Positions 27,993 through 39,594 of a stretch of 64,000 bases of DNA are shown here, piece by piece. Each line of letters opens with the position of its first letter. The stretch's first letter is position 1. The DNA is from Sinohyriopsis cumingii. Lineage: Eukaryota > Mollusca > Bivalvia > Unionida > Unionidae. The position numbers and the translations under genes are program-made. The stretch is from contig CM068842.1 of assembly GCA_028554795.2 (NCBI GenBank), positions 50,789,074 through 50,853,073 on the forward strand, in the 5' to 3' direction. The notes under the pieces were generated by a model. The model was not told the DNA's origin, did not search any database, and saw nothing but the letters and a program-made list of their open reading frames with translations.

Positions 27993-28190
27993 GTATACGT
28001 ATGTATATGTATGTGTATCTATATGTATATATGTTTATTGACAAATAAATATATATACTTATACACGTGAATACATCTAGACACACATGCGTATGCACAC
28101 GTATACACGTGCATACATCTATATACACATACGTATACATACGTATACACGTGTATACATATTTATACACATAGATATACATACATATAC

Positions 28191-28258
<68 letters not shown>

Positions 28259-28659
28259 CGATATACATACATATACACGCGCATGCATATAGATACACAC
28301 CGATATACATACATATACATGCGCAGACATATAGATACAGATAAAAAATACGTATACACGCGCATACATATTTATATACATCGATATACATACATATACA
28401 CGCGCATACATATATATCCAGATCAATATACATCCATATGCACACGTGGACATATGCATGCAGATCGATATACATCCATATTCACGCGCGGGCATATCTA
28501 TGCAGATCGATATACATCCCTATGCAAACGCGTGGACATATACATGCAGATCGACATACATCCATATGCACGCGCGGACATACATTTGCACATCGATATA
28601 CATGCATATGCACACGCAGACGAACATATACACATACATATACACACACAGACATACAT

Positions 28660-28744
<85 letters not shown>

Positions 28745-28815
28745 CATATACATACGCAGAGATATATATACACATAGATATAAAAACATATACATACGCA
28801 TATATATATATATAT

Positions 28816-28900
<85 letters not shown>

Positions 28901-28902
28901 TA
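27911..28902. repeat. compound TA / TACA microsatellite, ~1 kb
   Basis: Four long (TA)n blocks (about 27911-27981, 28197-28252, 28676-28741, 28828-28898) separated by degenerate ATACATATACACGCGCATAC-type repeats. All long Tyr/Ile and His/Thr open frames here are artefacts of the repeat. Confidence 0.95.
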
Positions 28903-28904
28903 CA

Positions 28905-29565
28905 TTTAAATAAAATAAATTCCAGTAAGCTTTTTAATGTAATATTATTTTGCAACAACTGTAAAAAAAAAATTAATGAAAGCGTTTCAATTGAATTTGC
29001 TTTTTCTTTCATAATGTTTAATGCTTCTCTATACATTTTGCATTTATTCGTGCATTATTTGCATTTTATGCATATTCTTCCTTTAGTTGTCTTGATTCGG
29101 ATAACTATTTAGAAATACGTGATTCCTTCTTAATAAATTCTTGTTTAAGACGTCGTTTATCTTGCTTTAATGCATACTTACTTGGATGAAGACAGAATAA
29201 ATGACAAATGAAGCCTTTGGATAAATCCAAATATTTTAAAGTAATGTGTAAAGACGAGTAACATTTAATGACGGAGGACATGAAAACAATCTGAACACAA
29301 AATTTGTACCGATGCCTCAACTCACGAATCTCGTATAGATTTGCATCAACAAAAAGAGTTAGATTACTCACACAAATTTAAATGATTTCTAATTGTTTGC
29401 ATTTCTACATATACGCCAATTGTCAACGTGTTTCGACAATTATAAATATGAAGTTGTAATTTTTGAAGCTTTCATAATTTTTTCCTATACAATTTCTTGA
29501 CTATGTGCTGAGCTCTTGATATGCCCTAATAATCCTCATTTTGGGTTACCTCGTTTGAGGGGCTG
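28905..29565. other. no gene recognised
   Basis: AT-rich host DNA. A short minus-strand frame at 29105-29371 has no recognisable domain. Confidence 0.4.
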
Positions 29566-29568
29566 ACG

Positions 29569-29818
29569 TGGGTTGGGGAGGCTAAGTGGTCTAAGGTTGC
29601 GCTCGCATTTACAGCTCCCTGACATCTTACCTTTGTCCATGTGGGTTCAAGTTTCGGGCTCGACTAATGTGGGTATGTGAGACAGATTACTAATAGCTTC
29701 TCTTGGTTCGGTGGTTCTTGCCGGGGTTTTCCGGGGTTCTTCCATCAACAAATATACTTGCCGCCATGTATAGCATATCATGTGCTGAAAAATGGCGTTA
29801 ATCCCATAACAACAACGA
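29569..29818 (+). mobile_element. tRNA-derived SINE, copy 2
   Basis: Same family as 24902-25153, more diverged; head, central domain and AAC-rich tail all recognisable. Confidence 0.85.
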
Positions 29819-29819
29819 C

Positions 29820-32280
29820 CTCCTTCGGTTAGGATAATCTGGTTGCCTGTGAAGAGCATGGCATGCCGCATGTAAGGTGAATGCATGGTATTTATTGTCA
29901 TCGTTATCAGCGTTGATAATTAACATTAAAGTGATTCATGCACCAGTCTGACGCAGTAAATTTCCAACCACTCTAATCGGTTATGTGTGTTTTCTTTTAT
30001 ATTATTTTATTTTTCATATCTGAAAAACTGCGTCTGACCACAATACTGTAATTTGTCTATCCATTTAACTAGGAGTAAAACGTTTACGGATGAGTGCTTG
30101 TGTAATGCTTGCGTCCGAAGTAATATACTATTTAGATAAATAAGTTTGCGAATAGTGGCAGAGTGCAACGCCATTTATGCTCTCATCTTTCCCACTAAAT
30201 TCACACAGCTGTAATTAGTTATATATGAATTACTGATTGCAATGGAAAATATTTAAGCAACCTTATTATATATACATTTCGAAATTAACTAATATAAATT
30301 TTCATATGGAGTTTTTCGAATTTTAATTCTTGTAATTGAGTGTCGTCTTCATTTTTACTTTTAAGACAAAATATTGATTGGACATGTCCTGTCTTAATTA
30401 AATTATTCAATACTGCTTCTCAATAGAAATTTCAAAATATCTTCTGGGTGATAAATTTGACTACACATTTTATAAGATTTTGAGAATGTACAGCAGAAGG
30501 AAAGAGGTCTGTATTGTTAAAATGGTACACGCGACAATCTGTTGTCGCCTTTTAAAAAGAAAACAAAACAAAAACAAGAGTTGTAGAATTTGTCAAAACT
30601 GAGAAAGTCATAAAAAAGTTATTTTGTACTTAAGGTTAAATTTTGAATTAATTTAAGACATTACGACTGCCTTTTTGCCCTTTTTGTCAGCTAAATATTT
30701 GTTTGTTGGTGGTTTCTATTTTTCTTTGTTTTTTGGGGGGAGGGTTTGTCAAAGTATATTCTATAAATAAAGCAGCAAGAGAGATATTGAATAATATTAA
30801 AATGGTGAAGAAAGTTTGAGGTATTTTTTCTATAATAAAGAAATAGTTATTTTCAGAATATTAGTGACAAGATGTTTTAGTTCAAGAAATCAGTATGTTA
30901 AAAAATATTTATATATAGATTGCATATAACATCGAGTTCCTCTTACACAAATACATTGGTCCCCTATTTTCAGTCATACCACTCTCACGTGTAATTCCCT
31001 GTTGATATATCTTGCTAATCGTTTCATTTCGTCCATTGTAAGATCAACTTATTTTCGTTTCGTTTGTACTAGGTCTGTACCTCTGTACTTCGTGTTTTGT
31101 TTTTCCAAATCCTTTATCAATTTATCTTTCTTGGATTTGTCAAAATATACAAGAACTTGATTCTACTTCGCACACATGCATTCTTATGTACGTTTTCTTT
31201 GGCAGGCTGATCCTTTGGAACACCAGCCTCTGTCGACGATTGGACTTCATCAACAACATCCTATGTTACTTGTACATCGAATTATGTGGTTCAATTTCAA
31301 TTACTGCTAAATCTCAAGAAGGCAACAACTGAATATCTAATTAACAATGTGAAAGGTTTAATATTTGGTTTTAAAAGTCTTCCATTTCAGCTGAGTTTAG
31401 TTACTTTCTGTAGTTCGTTTGACACAAGGTTTTATGGAAGCATTCAATTGTATAATGTAAACATCTTTTTTATAGGACAAATGCAAAATTGAGTGGTTGC
31501 GATCACTGCAATGTATTCTTCCAATAAAACTTGAGCGACAGACATTTACTTGTTTTAGCAATTGCATCAACGAATATGTGATTTTATTACCCTATAAGAT
31601 GTTAGAAGACACATTGTGTATCAGCTTGTAGTCTTTAACATATTTTTACCTTTTTTAAAATGTAGTAAAATTCAATTTCATATGATTCAATGCTTTATCT
31701 TTTCATTTCTTTTGTGATATCATTTGTTACCCACCTTTGCAAATATTGATTTATATTTCGTAATTCTCATTCGTCGATTTTATGTTTTGAGTAATAAATT
31801 AATCAGCTGTTTCATAAACAAATTCACCGATCCATACTAATGATCTACTTCTTCATTGCATGTTTCAGTTTGAGTCATGTCCATTGATTTGAACATCCTG
31901 AACTTGTTTTTGTTCTAAAACCTCTTTCCTCATAAAACTATATATTTTCAGGCTTTCTTTATTTCAAGATTTCTTTGAAAGTGTCGTGAATATCATCTCC
32001 AATTTTTAATTTTTTATGTTCTATGCCCACTCGTGGTGTTAGATTAGTGTCTAGATGTATTTATGTCAATTGTGTAATTCTAATTTCGTGCATATCAATG
32101 ATGCCTGTCTGTAACTGATCAGCCATATGGCTTTGCATACATCCTTCTGTATTTCTATCGCTTGCGTGTGTAGATTGTTTTGTTTGCCATAATATTAATT
32201 CAACGTATTTTAGTTTCTTTTTATCAGGTTTAAAAAATCGCTACCACAACTTACTGATCATCGTGTAAGCAAGTGGAGCA
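29820..32280. other. no gene recognised
   Basis: AT-rich non-coding host DNA; nothing supported. Confidence 0.45.
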
Positions 32281-32282
32281 GC

Positions 32283-32655
32283 AGACGACGCGAATCCGAC
32301 AAGCTTTGGAGCAAGTCTTTTCTGAAAATAACCCTTCCTTCGAGGTCGAAAGATTTATTTTTGAGATTTGGCTGTCTGGTACCTCTAAGGAGAAAAAGTA
32401 TACGATTTCTCAATAACATGTTTTAGTCGACCATGAATTGTCCGAAATCTTGTAGGGTTCGCGAAATTCAATTTAACAAGATGCTCTGCGCAGAGTAGGC
32501 GAATCTGAAAAGATTTCCAGCAATTCTTTTTCCGAAAATACCCCTTCCTCTGAGGCCTACAAAATTCCTTTTAAGATTTGACTGTCTGGTATCTCTGCAG
32601 AGAAAAAATATTTTGGTCGACCATGGACTTTCCAGAATCCTAATGGGTTCTTTTC
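32283..32655. repeat. two diverged direct repeats of ~190 bp beside a viral remnant
   Basis: Blocks at about 32283-32465 and 32480-32655 share GCGAATC.GA.AAG, CGAAAATA.CCCTTCC, TTTGACTGTCTGGTA and TTTGGTCGACCATG-type segments. Because they abut the viral fragment that follows, they may be the subterminal part of its terminal repeat; no inverted partner was found. Confidence 0.6.
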
Positions 32656-32753
32656 ATAAAAGACTTACTCGAAATCTGATTGGTTCGCGAATTCAATTAA
32701 ACAATCTGTCATATATGACCTCGTGTCAAAATTGAATGGTTGTTTAAACGAAA

Positions 32754-33116
32754 ATGTTATGTGGCGGTGGATTATATATAGAACAAATTGCACGGTCTGT
32801 AGAAAAATTCATGAAATTATGTTACAAAATAATTCCTCAAGAGGAAACAACAATATTGTGCTTAAATCTGACAAAGAGACAAATTATGGAATTTGATTCG
32901 AAGAAAAGGGCAGCTAAGACGTTAAATATGACGTACGATGTCTTTCACAAGGATTACTTGCGCATGTTAGATGGTTCATTTTGGATTGTTTCTCAGGTGG
33001 ATAATGATAAATTAGAAGAGTTGACATCTGATCCTTTCACAGATATATTTGAACACGCGGTATCAAATCTTCCGGAAGATGCGAGATTACAACTCCATCG
33101 GTATAATTCTGCGTAG
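32754..33116 (+). CDS. hypothetical protein of the viral remnant
   Basis: An intact 120-codon frame converging on the helicase remnant; stop overlaps the helicase C-terminal region. Balanced composition, with a helical middle (RQIMEFDSKKRAAKTLNMTY) and acidic C-terminal half. Its intactness inside an otherwise decayed element is noteworthy. Family not recognised. Confidence 0.5.
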   Translation: MLCGGGLYIEQIARSVEKFMKLCYKIIPQEETTILCLNLTKRQIMEFDSKKRAAKTLNMTYDVFHKDYLRMLDGSFWIVSQVDNDKLEELTSDPFTDIFEHAVSNLPEDARLQLHRYNSA

Positions 33117-35385
33117 CTGAGACATTCTTCTGACTCGAGACATTGTAAGATAAACTAAATTCGACCAGTCGATTTTATTGTCGACGATCCAAATAAAAGT
33201 ATCCGAAATAGTTAATCCTTGTGATGAATGAATCGTTAAGGCGTATCGTAGCGTCAAAATTTTATTTGGTTTTAGTATTTCATCGACTACACTTAATGGA
33301 ACTAAAACAATATCGTTCATCACAAAAGTCTGTCTACCACCGCTTGGTATATCAACTTCAATATTCTGTCGTCGTGAATCCACCGGTCGATGACATAATA
33401 GTAAAGGTAATTTTTGAAATTTTATTTATGTAATGAAAGTATTTGTAGTTGAAGTTTTCACGTATATTTTTTAAACTCGACACTATTAAATCACCAGGTT
33501 TCCATAATTCTGTAAAGTTTTCATATAGCGTCAATGGAATTACTCCGCGCATTATTTCGTGTCGAATATTATTTGGTTATGGTCTGATTAGTCTCTCTTA
33601 AGTTCTCTTAATTCCGGGTCAAGTGTTCTGAAATCATTATTTATTTCCTCACAATAATCAACAACAGACCGTAATTATTTGTGTGGAGACACTCCAATAA
33701 ATGGTGGTGGCTGACCATGATCCCCTGTTGTATCAGAATCTGGTATAGGTCCTTTTATCGCAACTCTGGTCATCTCGTGTGTTGGATGTCCAAATCGCTT
33801 TAAATATTCCGAAAACTCGTATTTGGTATTCCATTATCCACCGTGTCCATATTCAACATAACTTTATATTATATCAGCGAGAAAATCAAACTGAGTTGGT
33901 TTTCATGCATTTTTCTCTCTTGCAAAATGAGCCTCGACCGATGGAATCGTAAAAGAATTACTGAGTAACTTTTCATGGTCGTTAGTGTATTTTGAGCCAA
34001 GATCTTTCATTTTTGTGTTAAGAAATTATGTTCGATAATTTTTCACCATTCGGTCTTACAAATTGATCACATTTATTTTCTTCTGTACAAATTCTTCCGT
34101 TGGGTCTTATTAACTCATCATAATTATCGTCAGAACTTTGAAACAGCCACCTAAATACAGGATCATTTTTAATAATCTAATTAATATAATCAAATATATT
34201 TCCTTGATAAAATCTGACAGTTCTATCTCGTGGAAATATTGTTACTGTATTTGTCCAAGCGTACGCGTTGTGATCAATAATCTCTATAGGCGCTCCATTA
34301 TCCATGTATTTCGGCGAGTGTAAGATCTTTCCGGTCAGTGTTTTCACTAATATCGTAAATCGTATTTTTTTTTTTCAAGATCAGCAACTGCATCGATCGT
34401 TGCTCCTGTATCCTTAACCAGTTCAGACCACTTTTCTTTCGCTTCGCAAATCTGTTAGTTTGTTCCCTCGCGCTGCATTTATAAAATTTTCCTTGATTCG
34501 TTCGGCTACACACTTTATTTTTGAAAATTTCATTGGCATGAGATGATCAACATCTGGATTCTCATTCAGCGGATACATAGCATAGATAACATCAGATACT
34601 GGGTACGCTTGTCTATATTATGGTTTATCAATTCCGGTCAGTATTCCTGGACTTGAATTTTTATCTACCAGTACGAAAGATGTAGAATTTATTGTAATCG
34701 AACTGGATCGTTTTTATCAATAATAATGCAATCGTCATTAACAAATTCTACGAAGTTTATTATAAAATAATATTTTAGGTCGTCGAGATAAATGACGATT
34801 ATCACTGCTCGATTATTATTCATTGTAGCATAAACAACAATTTCTCCTTTCTTATCAACGATCTGAAAAGTTGACCAAGAATGAGTTGCACCATCTCTCC
34901 GAAAATATTTGTTTTGCGTCTTTGATTTTCTTCTTTAAATCTTTAACTGTTTTCTTGAACAGAGCCTTCCTCTGTAACTTTGGTGTCAATCTATCCAGAT
35001 CGAATCTATGTTTCGTCGGATTTATCGTCAATTGCGGAAATTTTGCCTAGATTTTTATTGTATTCATCAGTGATTTTTTTTGCGAGAATTCGTAAGTCCG
35101 CATTTGATCTTGGATATTTTATTTTCTTGCCCGTGATATTTTTATGATCATCAATCAATTGTTTAGCAAAAATATATGGACAGGTATACGCTTTCTTAGT
35201 AATCGTGACATACTCAATTTTCTCTATTCGCGATGATTAATCTATTATTGCTGAAATATCATCAATTATTTTTTTTTTAGCTGAATGTCAGTCTCTCGCT
35301 TGAACATTAAATAGTTTTAAATATATTTTCTAGCTCGATCGAGAACATCCTGATTGAGCGAATGGTCAATTTCGTTATTTTTCAT
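33087..35385 (-). pseudogene. superfamily 1 helicase/replication protein remnant
   Basis: A start at 35385 (MKNNEIDHSLNQDVLDRAR) leads through several frameshifts and stops to a C-terminal helicase part: a GDHGQ-type motif III near 33700, RRQNIEVDIP ... MNDIVLVPLS, then TIHSSQGLTI and LVYLTMSRV (motifs V and VI of SF1 helicases). The Walker A part is absent: the sequence jumps from a GPIPDSD segment straight to GDHGQPPPF, whereas the sister copy has ~1 kb between these points. The long N-terminal region (~400 codons) is unrecognised and could be primase-like. Confidence 0.7.
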
Positions 35386-35414
35386 GATTTGAGATATTTT
35401 ATAGTGGTTACCTA

Positions 35415-35615
35415 TTGGCTCCATACAAAACTGTAACAAAAGTTGATACGGTGAATACTGCGGGATTCATAATTTTAAGTAAAATAAGGTTGCACGGATC
35501 GAAAACATGTCTCGGTTGCAAAAAAGGAATGCGAGGCATGTTAGATATATGTACAAACTGCGCCGGAAATAATTATAGAACATTGATTGAGTATTACCAG
35601 AAGAGGAATCCTTGA
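35415..35615 (+). CDS. small zinc-ribbon-like protein
   Basis: 66 codons with a CLGC ... CTNC four-cysteine pattern (Cys-x2-Cys, 11 residues, Cys-x2-Cys). It diverges from the helicase remnant, whose start lies 30 bp away. A second short acidic frame follows at 35744-35959. Both are probably pieces of the viral remnant; functions unknown. Confidence 0.4.
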   Translation: MAPYKTVTKVDTVNTAGFIILSKIRLHGSKTCLGCKKGMRGMLDICTNCAGNNYRTLIEYYQKRNP

Positions 35616-35743
35616 TTTTATACAGCAAAAACCGCGCCATTCTCGTTAGAGGAGTGCATGAACAAAAATAAGTTTGTTCAAGCTAACAATCACGCGCTGA
35701 ATATATTGAAAAGCCATCATGAAAACAATCATAATCATTATTT

Positions 35744-35959
35744 TTGGAGAAACAAATCGATGGCCCAAACGACGAAGAATATTATTTACCACCAGCATCG
35801 CTCATTGTCGACTTTATCATAGACAACAATGAAATAAAACCGTTTCTTACCAACAAGCGAGAAAACCCTAGCGAACTCATTGATGATATATTCGAAAACC
35901 TCGAGAACGACTTCTATAAAGAAATTATCCGCCGTCTTCTTTCTGAAACCATCGAGTAA
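35744..35959 (+). CDS. hypothetical acidic protein fragment
   Basis: 71 codons, rich in Asp/Glu/Ile with predicted helices (LIDDIFENLENDFYKEIIRRLL). The protein-like composition suggests it is part of the same viral remnant. Not recognised. Confidence 0.4.
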   Translation: MEKQIDGPNDEEYYLPPASLIVDFIIDNNEIKPFLTNKRENPSELIDDIFENLENDFYKEIIRRLLSETIE

Positions 35960-35979
35960 TCTTTGTGAAGTCAAATATT

Positions 35980-37770
35980 AGTGTTGGAATAATGGATAAA
36001 TCTCGTACTAGCCACTGAGTAAGTAAATTCGACATCATTTAGCGAAATGTGATTTCAAATGGTCACAACCGCAGGTATAAGAGTTATTATGCAAACGTGA
36101 TTTTATCTGTGTGAACTAATGACCTTCGTGACTGCAGTCTGAAACTATAAATTTGTAACGTGTGCTATTGAAGACTTCCATGATGATGTAAACAAAACAT
36201 AGTGCCTAGCGATAAGATATTGACTGACGTCATGATCTTTTAAAATGGTTCCAAAAAGGGGCCTGTAAAAATTGAGACATTAGCGAGAGACTAAATATCA
36301 TGAGCAAAATGGGTGATCATGTACTTTCTCATTTTTTTTATTGTAGTTTCTGACAATCGTAGCAGTATCTGGCCGTAGTTTTTAAACCAATCCCCGTGAG
36401 CGTTCTTTTATAGGAGTGTGTCAACAGACAGAAGATTAAAGAGTTTAGTATTCAAAAGATGCACTAGCGAAGCGAAATATGATTTTTCGACATAATCTGG
36501 CGTCGTGTATTAAGTTATATTTTAAGGATAGACAATACTGGACAGTTTAAATCTAGTTGTCATGAGTAAGTTTTCGCGATCAAGCAAACGGGCGAAATGG
36601 AAATTTTATGTATGAATACAACCCAATGAAGAATGCCAGCCAGTGTTTATGTCTCTATAGTACACACTGGCCATTCAAAAATATTTCAGCCATTTTTAAG
36701 TAGTGCATTACTTTCACTGTTGTTGGAATCTAGACCCATTGGTGGGAAATTGACTATGGAAACTGAATAAAAATTCTTTAATGAAATATTTTTTGACAAA
36801 TATTACAAAAGAGTGTCCAAATAAGGAACGGACCCTGAAGGGAGGTTTGTTTAGTCTATATTCTCACGGAGAAAAATAATATAAAATTTTAAAACGACGA
36901 ACTCCTGATGTGGCCATCGTAGACCCTGGACCTCAATATTATTGAGAATATATATATATGACAAACAATTAAATCCAAGCCTGAGAACAGACTACATGAA
37001 ATCAAATCTACGTGTGATCTTTCAGTCATCTTAACAAGAGGAATGGTGCAGTCTGAAAGATCACACCTAAATTTCACACTCAATACCTAAACAATTACAT
37101 GCTATGATGGCAGCCAACGTCAACGCTACTCTTCTTTATCACCAGTGGATGCCTCGTCTTTCATTAGTGCAGATAAGCGAAAATATGTCATCAAAAAGGA
37201 ATGAAATACTCTTCATCGTATCAATGAATGTTCCCGTTTTATCGATCAATAAGTGACTGTGCTTGGAAAAGAAACTCATCCAAACAGACTGAAAGGTCAT
37301 AATGGCGAGAACATTTAATCGTGACATTAGAGTTGATTAATTTAGCAGGTTTATGCATATTCACAAGAAACGGGTGATAAAGGGGATTTACATCTTTTTC
37401 AAACGGCAAAACTGAAGTGCATTACTGTTGTGCATTGAATGTACGTACTTGTAAAGAAAAGAAGTTTGTTCTGAATCACTCAAACACCGACTCTAACACA
37501 GATCCCAACCCTAAAATCCCACGTACAACCATACGTATATACACCACCAATAGCCAAAAGTGGAAGAGGTACAAATCCTCATACATACATACATACATAC
37601 ATACGTTAGGATAGTCATTTGTTGGTATTAAGGATTTTATCTCTTTGGGAATTAAACAGTAAAGCTTTCAAGAGACATTAAACTAGATGGAAATAAAACA
37701 AAGACAAAGATAATGACAAACAAACACCAGCTTATAGAATCCAACACACGTTAATATATTATTCAACCAT
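35980..37770. other. no gene recognised
   Basis: Host-like AT-rich DNA. It includes a short inverted repeat (GTGTGATCTTTCAG at about 37010, complement near 37055) and a (CATA)n run near 37580. Confidence 0.45.
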
Positions 37771-37775
37771 AGGAC

Positions 37776-38027
37776 GATTGTTGTTGTGGGGTTTAACGAC
37801 ATTTTGCAGCACATCATATCCTATACATGGCAGTCAGTATCAATGGTGGAGAAAGAACCCGGAAAAACACCAGAAAGAACCACAGAGCCACGATAAGCTA
37901 CTGGCAAGCTTTCTCACGTACCCACATTGGCCGAACCCCAGACTTGAACCCATGCAGACAGCGGTGAGAGGGCAGTGATCCGTAACAGTGAGAGCTTTAG
38001 ACCACTCGGCCACTCGTACGCACCCCA
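37776..38027 (-). mobile_element. tRNA-derived SINE, copy 3
   Basis: Reverse orientation: tail at the left, tRNA head at the right, central domain conserved. Confidence 0.85.
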
Positions 38028-38425
38028 CACGAAGGGATGAAAGCCAATTTACATTTTCAAGAGTTTCAAAGTACACAACGTCTATGCCATATGGCGCATG
38101 GATGGTTCTTCACTCTTGTTACATATATAATGGAGTGTTTTTCTTGTCAATAATAAGTTAATAGTCCTGTGCATTGCTGTGATAAAAAAAGAGAAGGAAC
38201 GGTTCACATCGCATACACATTCGCTGTTTCTGTGTTTTATGTTGTTTTTCTTTAAAAGTTTGAGAGCAAACAAACATAGATGTGCTTGCACGAAAAAAAA
38301 CTGCTTATGCCCTCTATAAAAAAAATCAACATTACGGTTTTCACTATCGGAGGGACTATGACATTTTAACATTCCGGACTATGGGGGCCTATGTATTTTA
38401 TAATACCGATGTCACTATGGGGATC

Positions 38426-38790
38426 GAATGCAATTCAAAATTTTAGGTTGGTATAGCCCTCTATATGAATTCAAAATTTTAGGTTGGCATAGCCCTCTAT
38501 ATGAATTCAAAATTTTAGGTCGATGTTGCCCTCTATTGGAATTTAAAATCATAGGTCGTTGTTGCCCTCTATTGGAATTTAAAATCATCGGTCGATATTG
38601 CCCTCTATGGGAATTTAAAATTATAGAACGATATTACCTTTTGTAGGAATTTAAAATTATAGGTTGATGTTGCCCTCTATGGGAATTTAAAATTATAGGT
38701 CGATATTACGCTTTGTAGGAATTTAAATTAGAAGGCAGTTTGAAATTATAGATTGGTATTGCCCTCAATGAGAATTTAAAATTCAAGTTT
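38426..38790. repeat. ~39-bp tandem repeat, about 9 copies
   Basis: Units of the type GAATTTAAAATTATAGGTCG followed by a TATTGCCCTCTATGG block, gradually degenerating to the right. The open frame across it is a repeat artefact. Confidence 0.85.
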
Positions 38791-38882
38791 TATGGTTGCA
38801 CATTATAATTAAACATGAGGGTTATTCTAGAGTTTTTAATTTTTGTTATAAACATTGATCTTTTCAACATAATGGAGAGAAG

Positions 38883-38930
<48 letters not shown>
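38883..38930. repeat. (AC)n microsatellite
   Basis: About 22 AC units. Confidence 0.95.
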
Positions 38931-39329
38931 CAGACATTAATTTACTTTTACAATCAAACTGCAAATTTAATGTTAGATCGAATTTCAATGGCGACTCTAT
39001 TCCAATTTTTCAATTCCCAACCTTGTCTCGGGTCACAATTAGTCCAGTTTTTATTGTTAAGTTTGCTTGATACATCAGTTGACCATGTTCGGCGTTGTAT
39101 CATAAACTGATGTCACACTCTGATGAACCATTCTATTCAATGATTGTCAACTAAAATTATAAAAAAATACAACATAAATGTTCAGATTGTTTATATTGAC
39201 ATACTATAATTGAGCTAAGTTCATAATTACTTATCCCCCATGTGCATATGTCTGTCCTTCTTTATTTAGCTAATGGTATAGGATCTTACTGTACCTATAA
39301 CTTGATCTGTCAGACACATAATTGGCTGT

Positions 39330-39580
39330 TGTTGTTGTTGTTGTTGTGGGGCTTAACGCCATTTTTCAGCACACGATAGGCTATGCATGGCGGCCAGTAT
39401 TAATGGTGGAGGAAGAACAAGGGAAAACCCCGCGAAGAACCACCGACCCACGAGAAGCTACTGTCAAGCTTTCATATACCCACATTGGCCGAATCCTAGA
39501 CTCGAACCCACGCAGAAATAGGTGAGATGGCAGTGATCCGTAACGGAGAGCTCTAGACCACTCGGCCACTCGGGGCCCCC
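39330..39580 (-). mobile_element. tRNA-derived SINE, copy 4, with perfect target duplication
   Basis: Full-length minus-orientation copy flanked by the 12-bp direct repeat ATAATTGGCTGT at 39318-39329 and 39581-39592, proving retroposition. Confidence 0.9.
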
Positions 39581-39594
39581 ATAATTGGCTGTAT

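Larger units (their letters stand above)
32283..35960. mobile_element. decayed fragment of a helicase-bearing Polinton-like element (sister of 58.8-64 kb)
   Basis: The minus-strand sequence at 33090-35385 matches, at protein level and in order, the minus-strand sequence at 61165-64000, with about 1 kb deleted. Two or three short plus-strand frames flank it. Boundaries are approximate and no target duplication was identified. Confidence 0.65.

Noticed and set aside
38426-38790. CRISPR-like regular repeats
   Set aside because: Units are contiguous and degenerate without unique spacers, in a eukaryotic genome.
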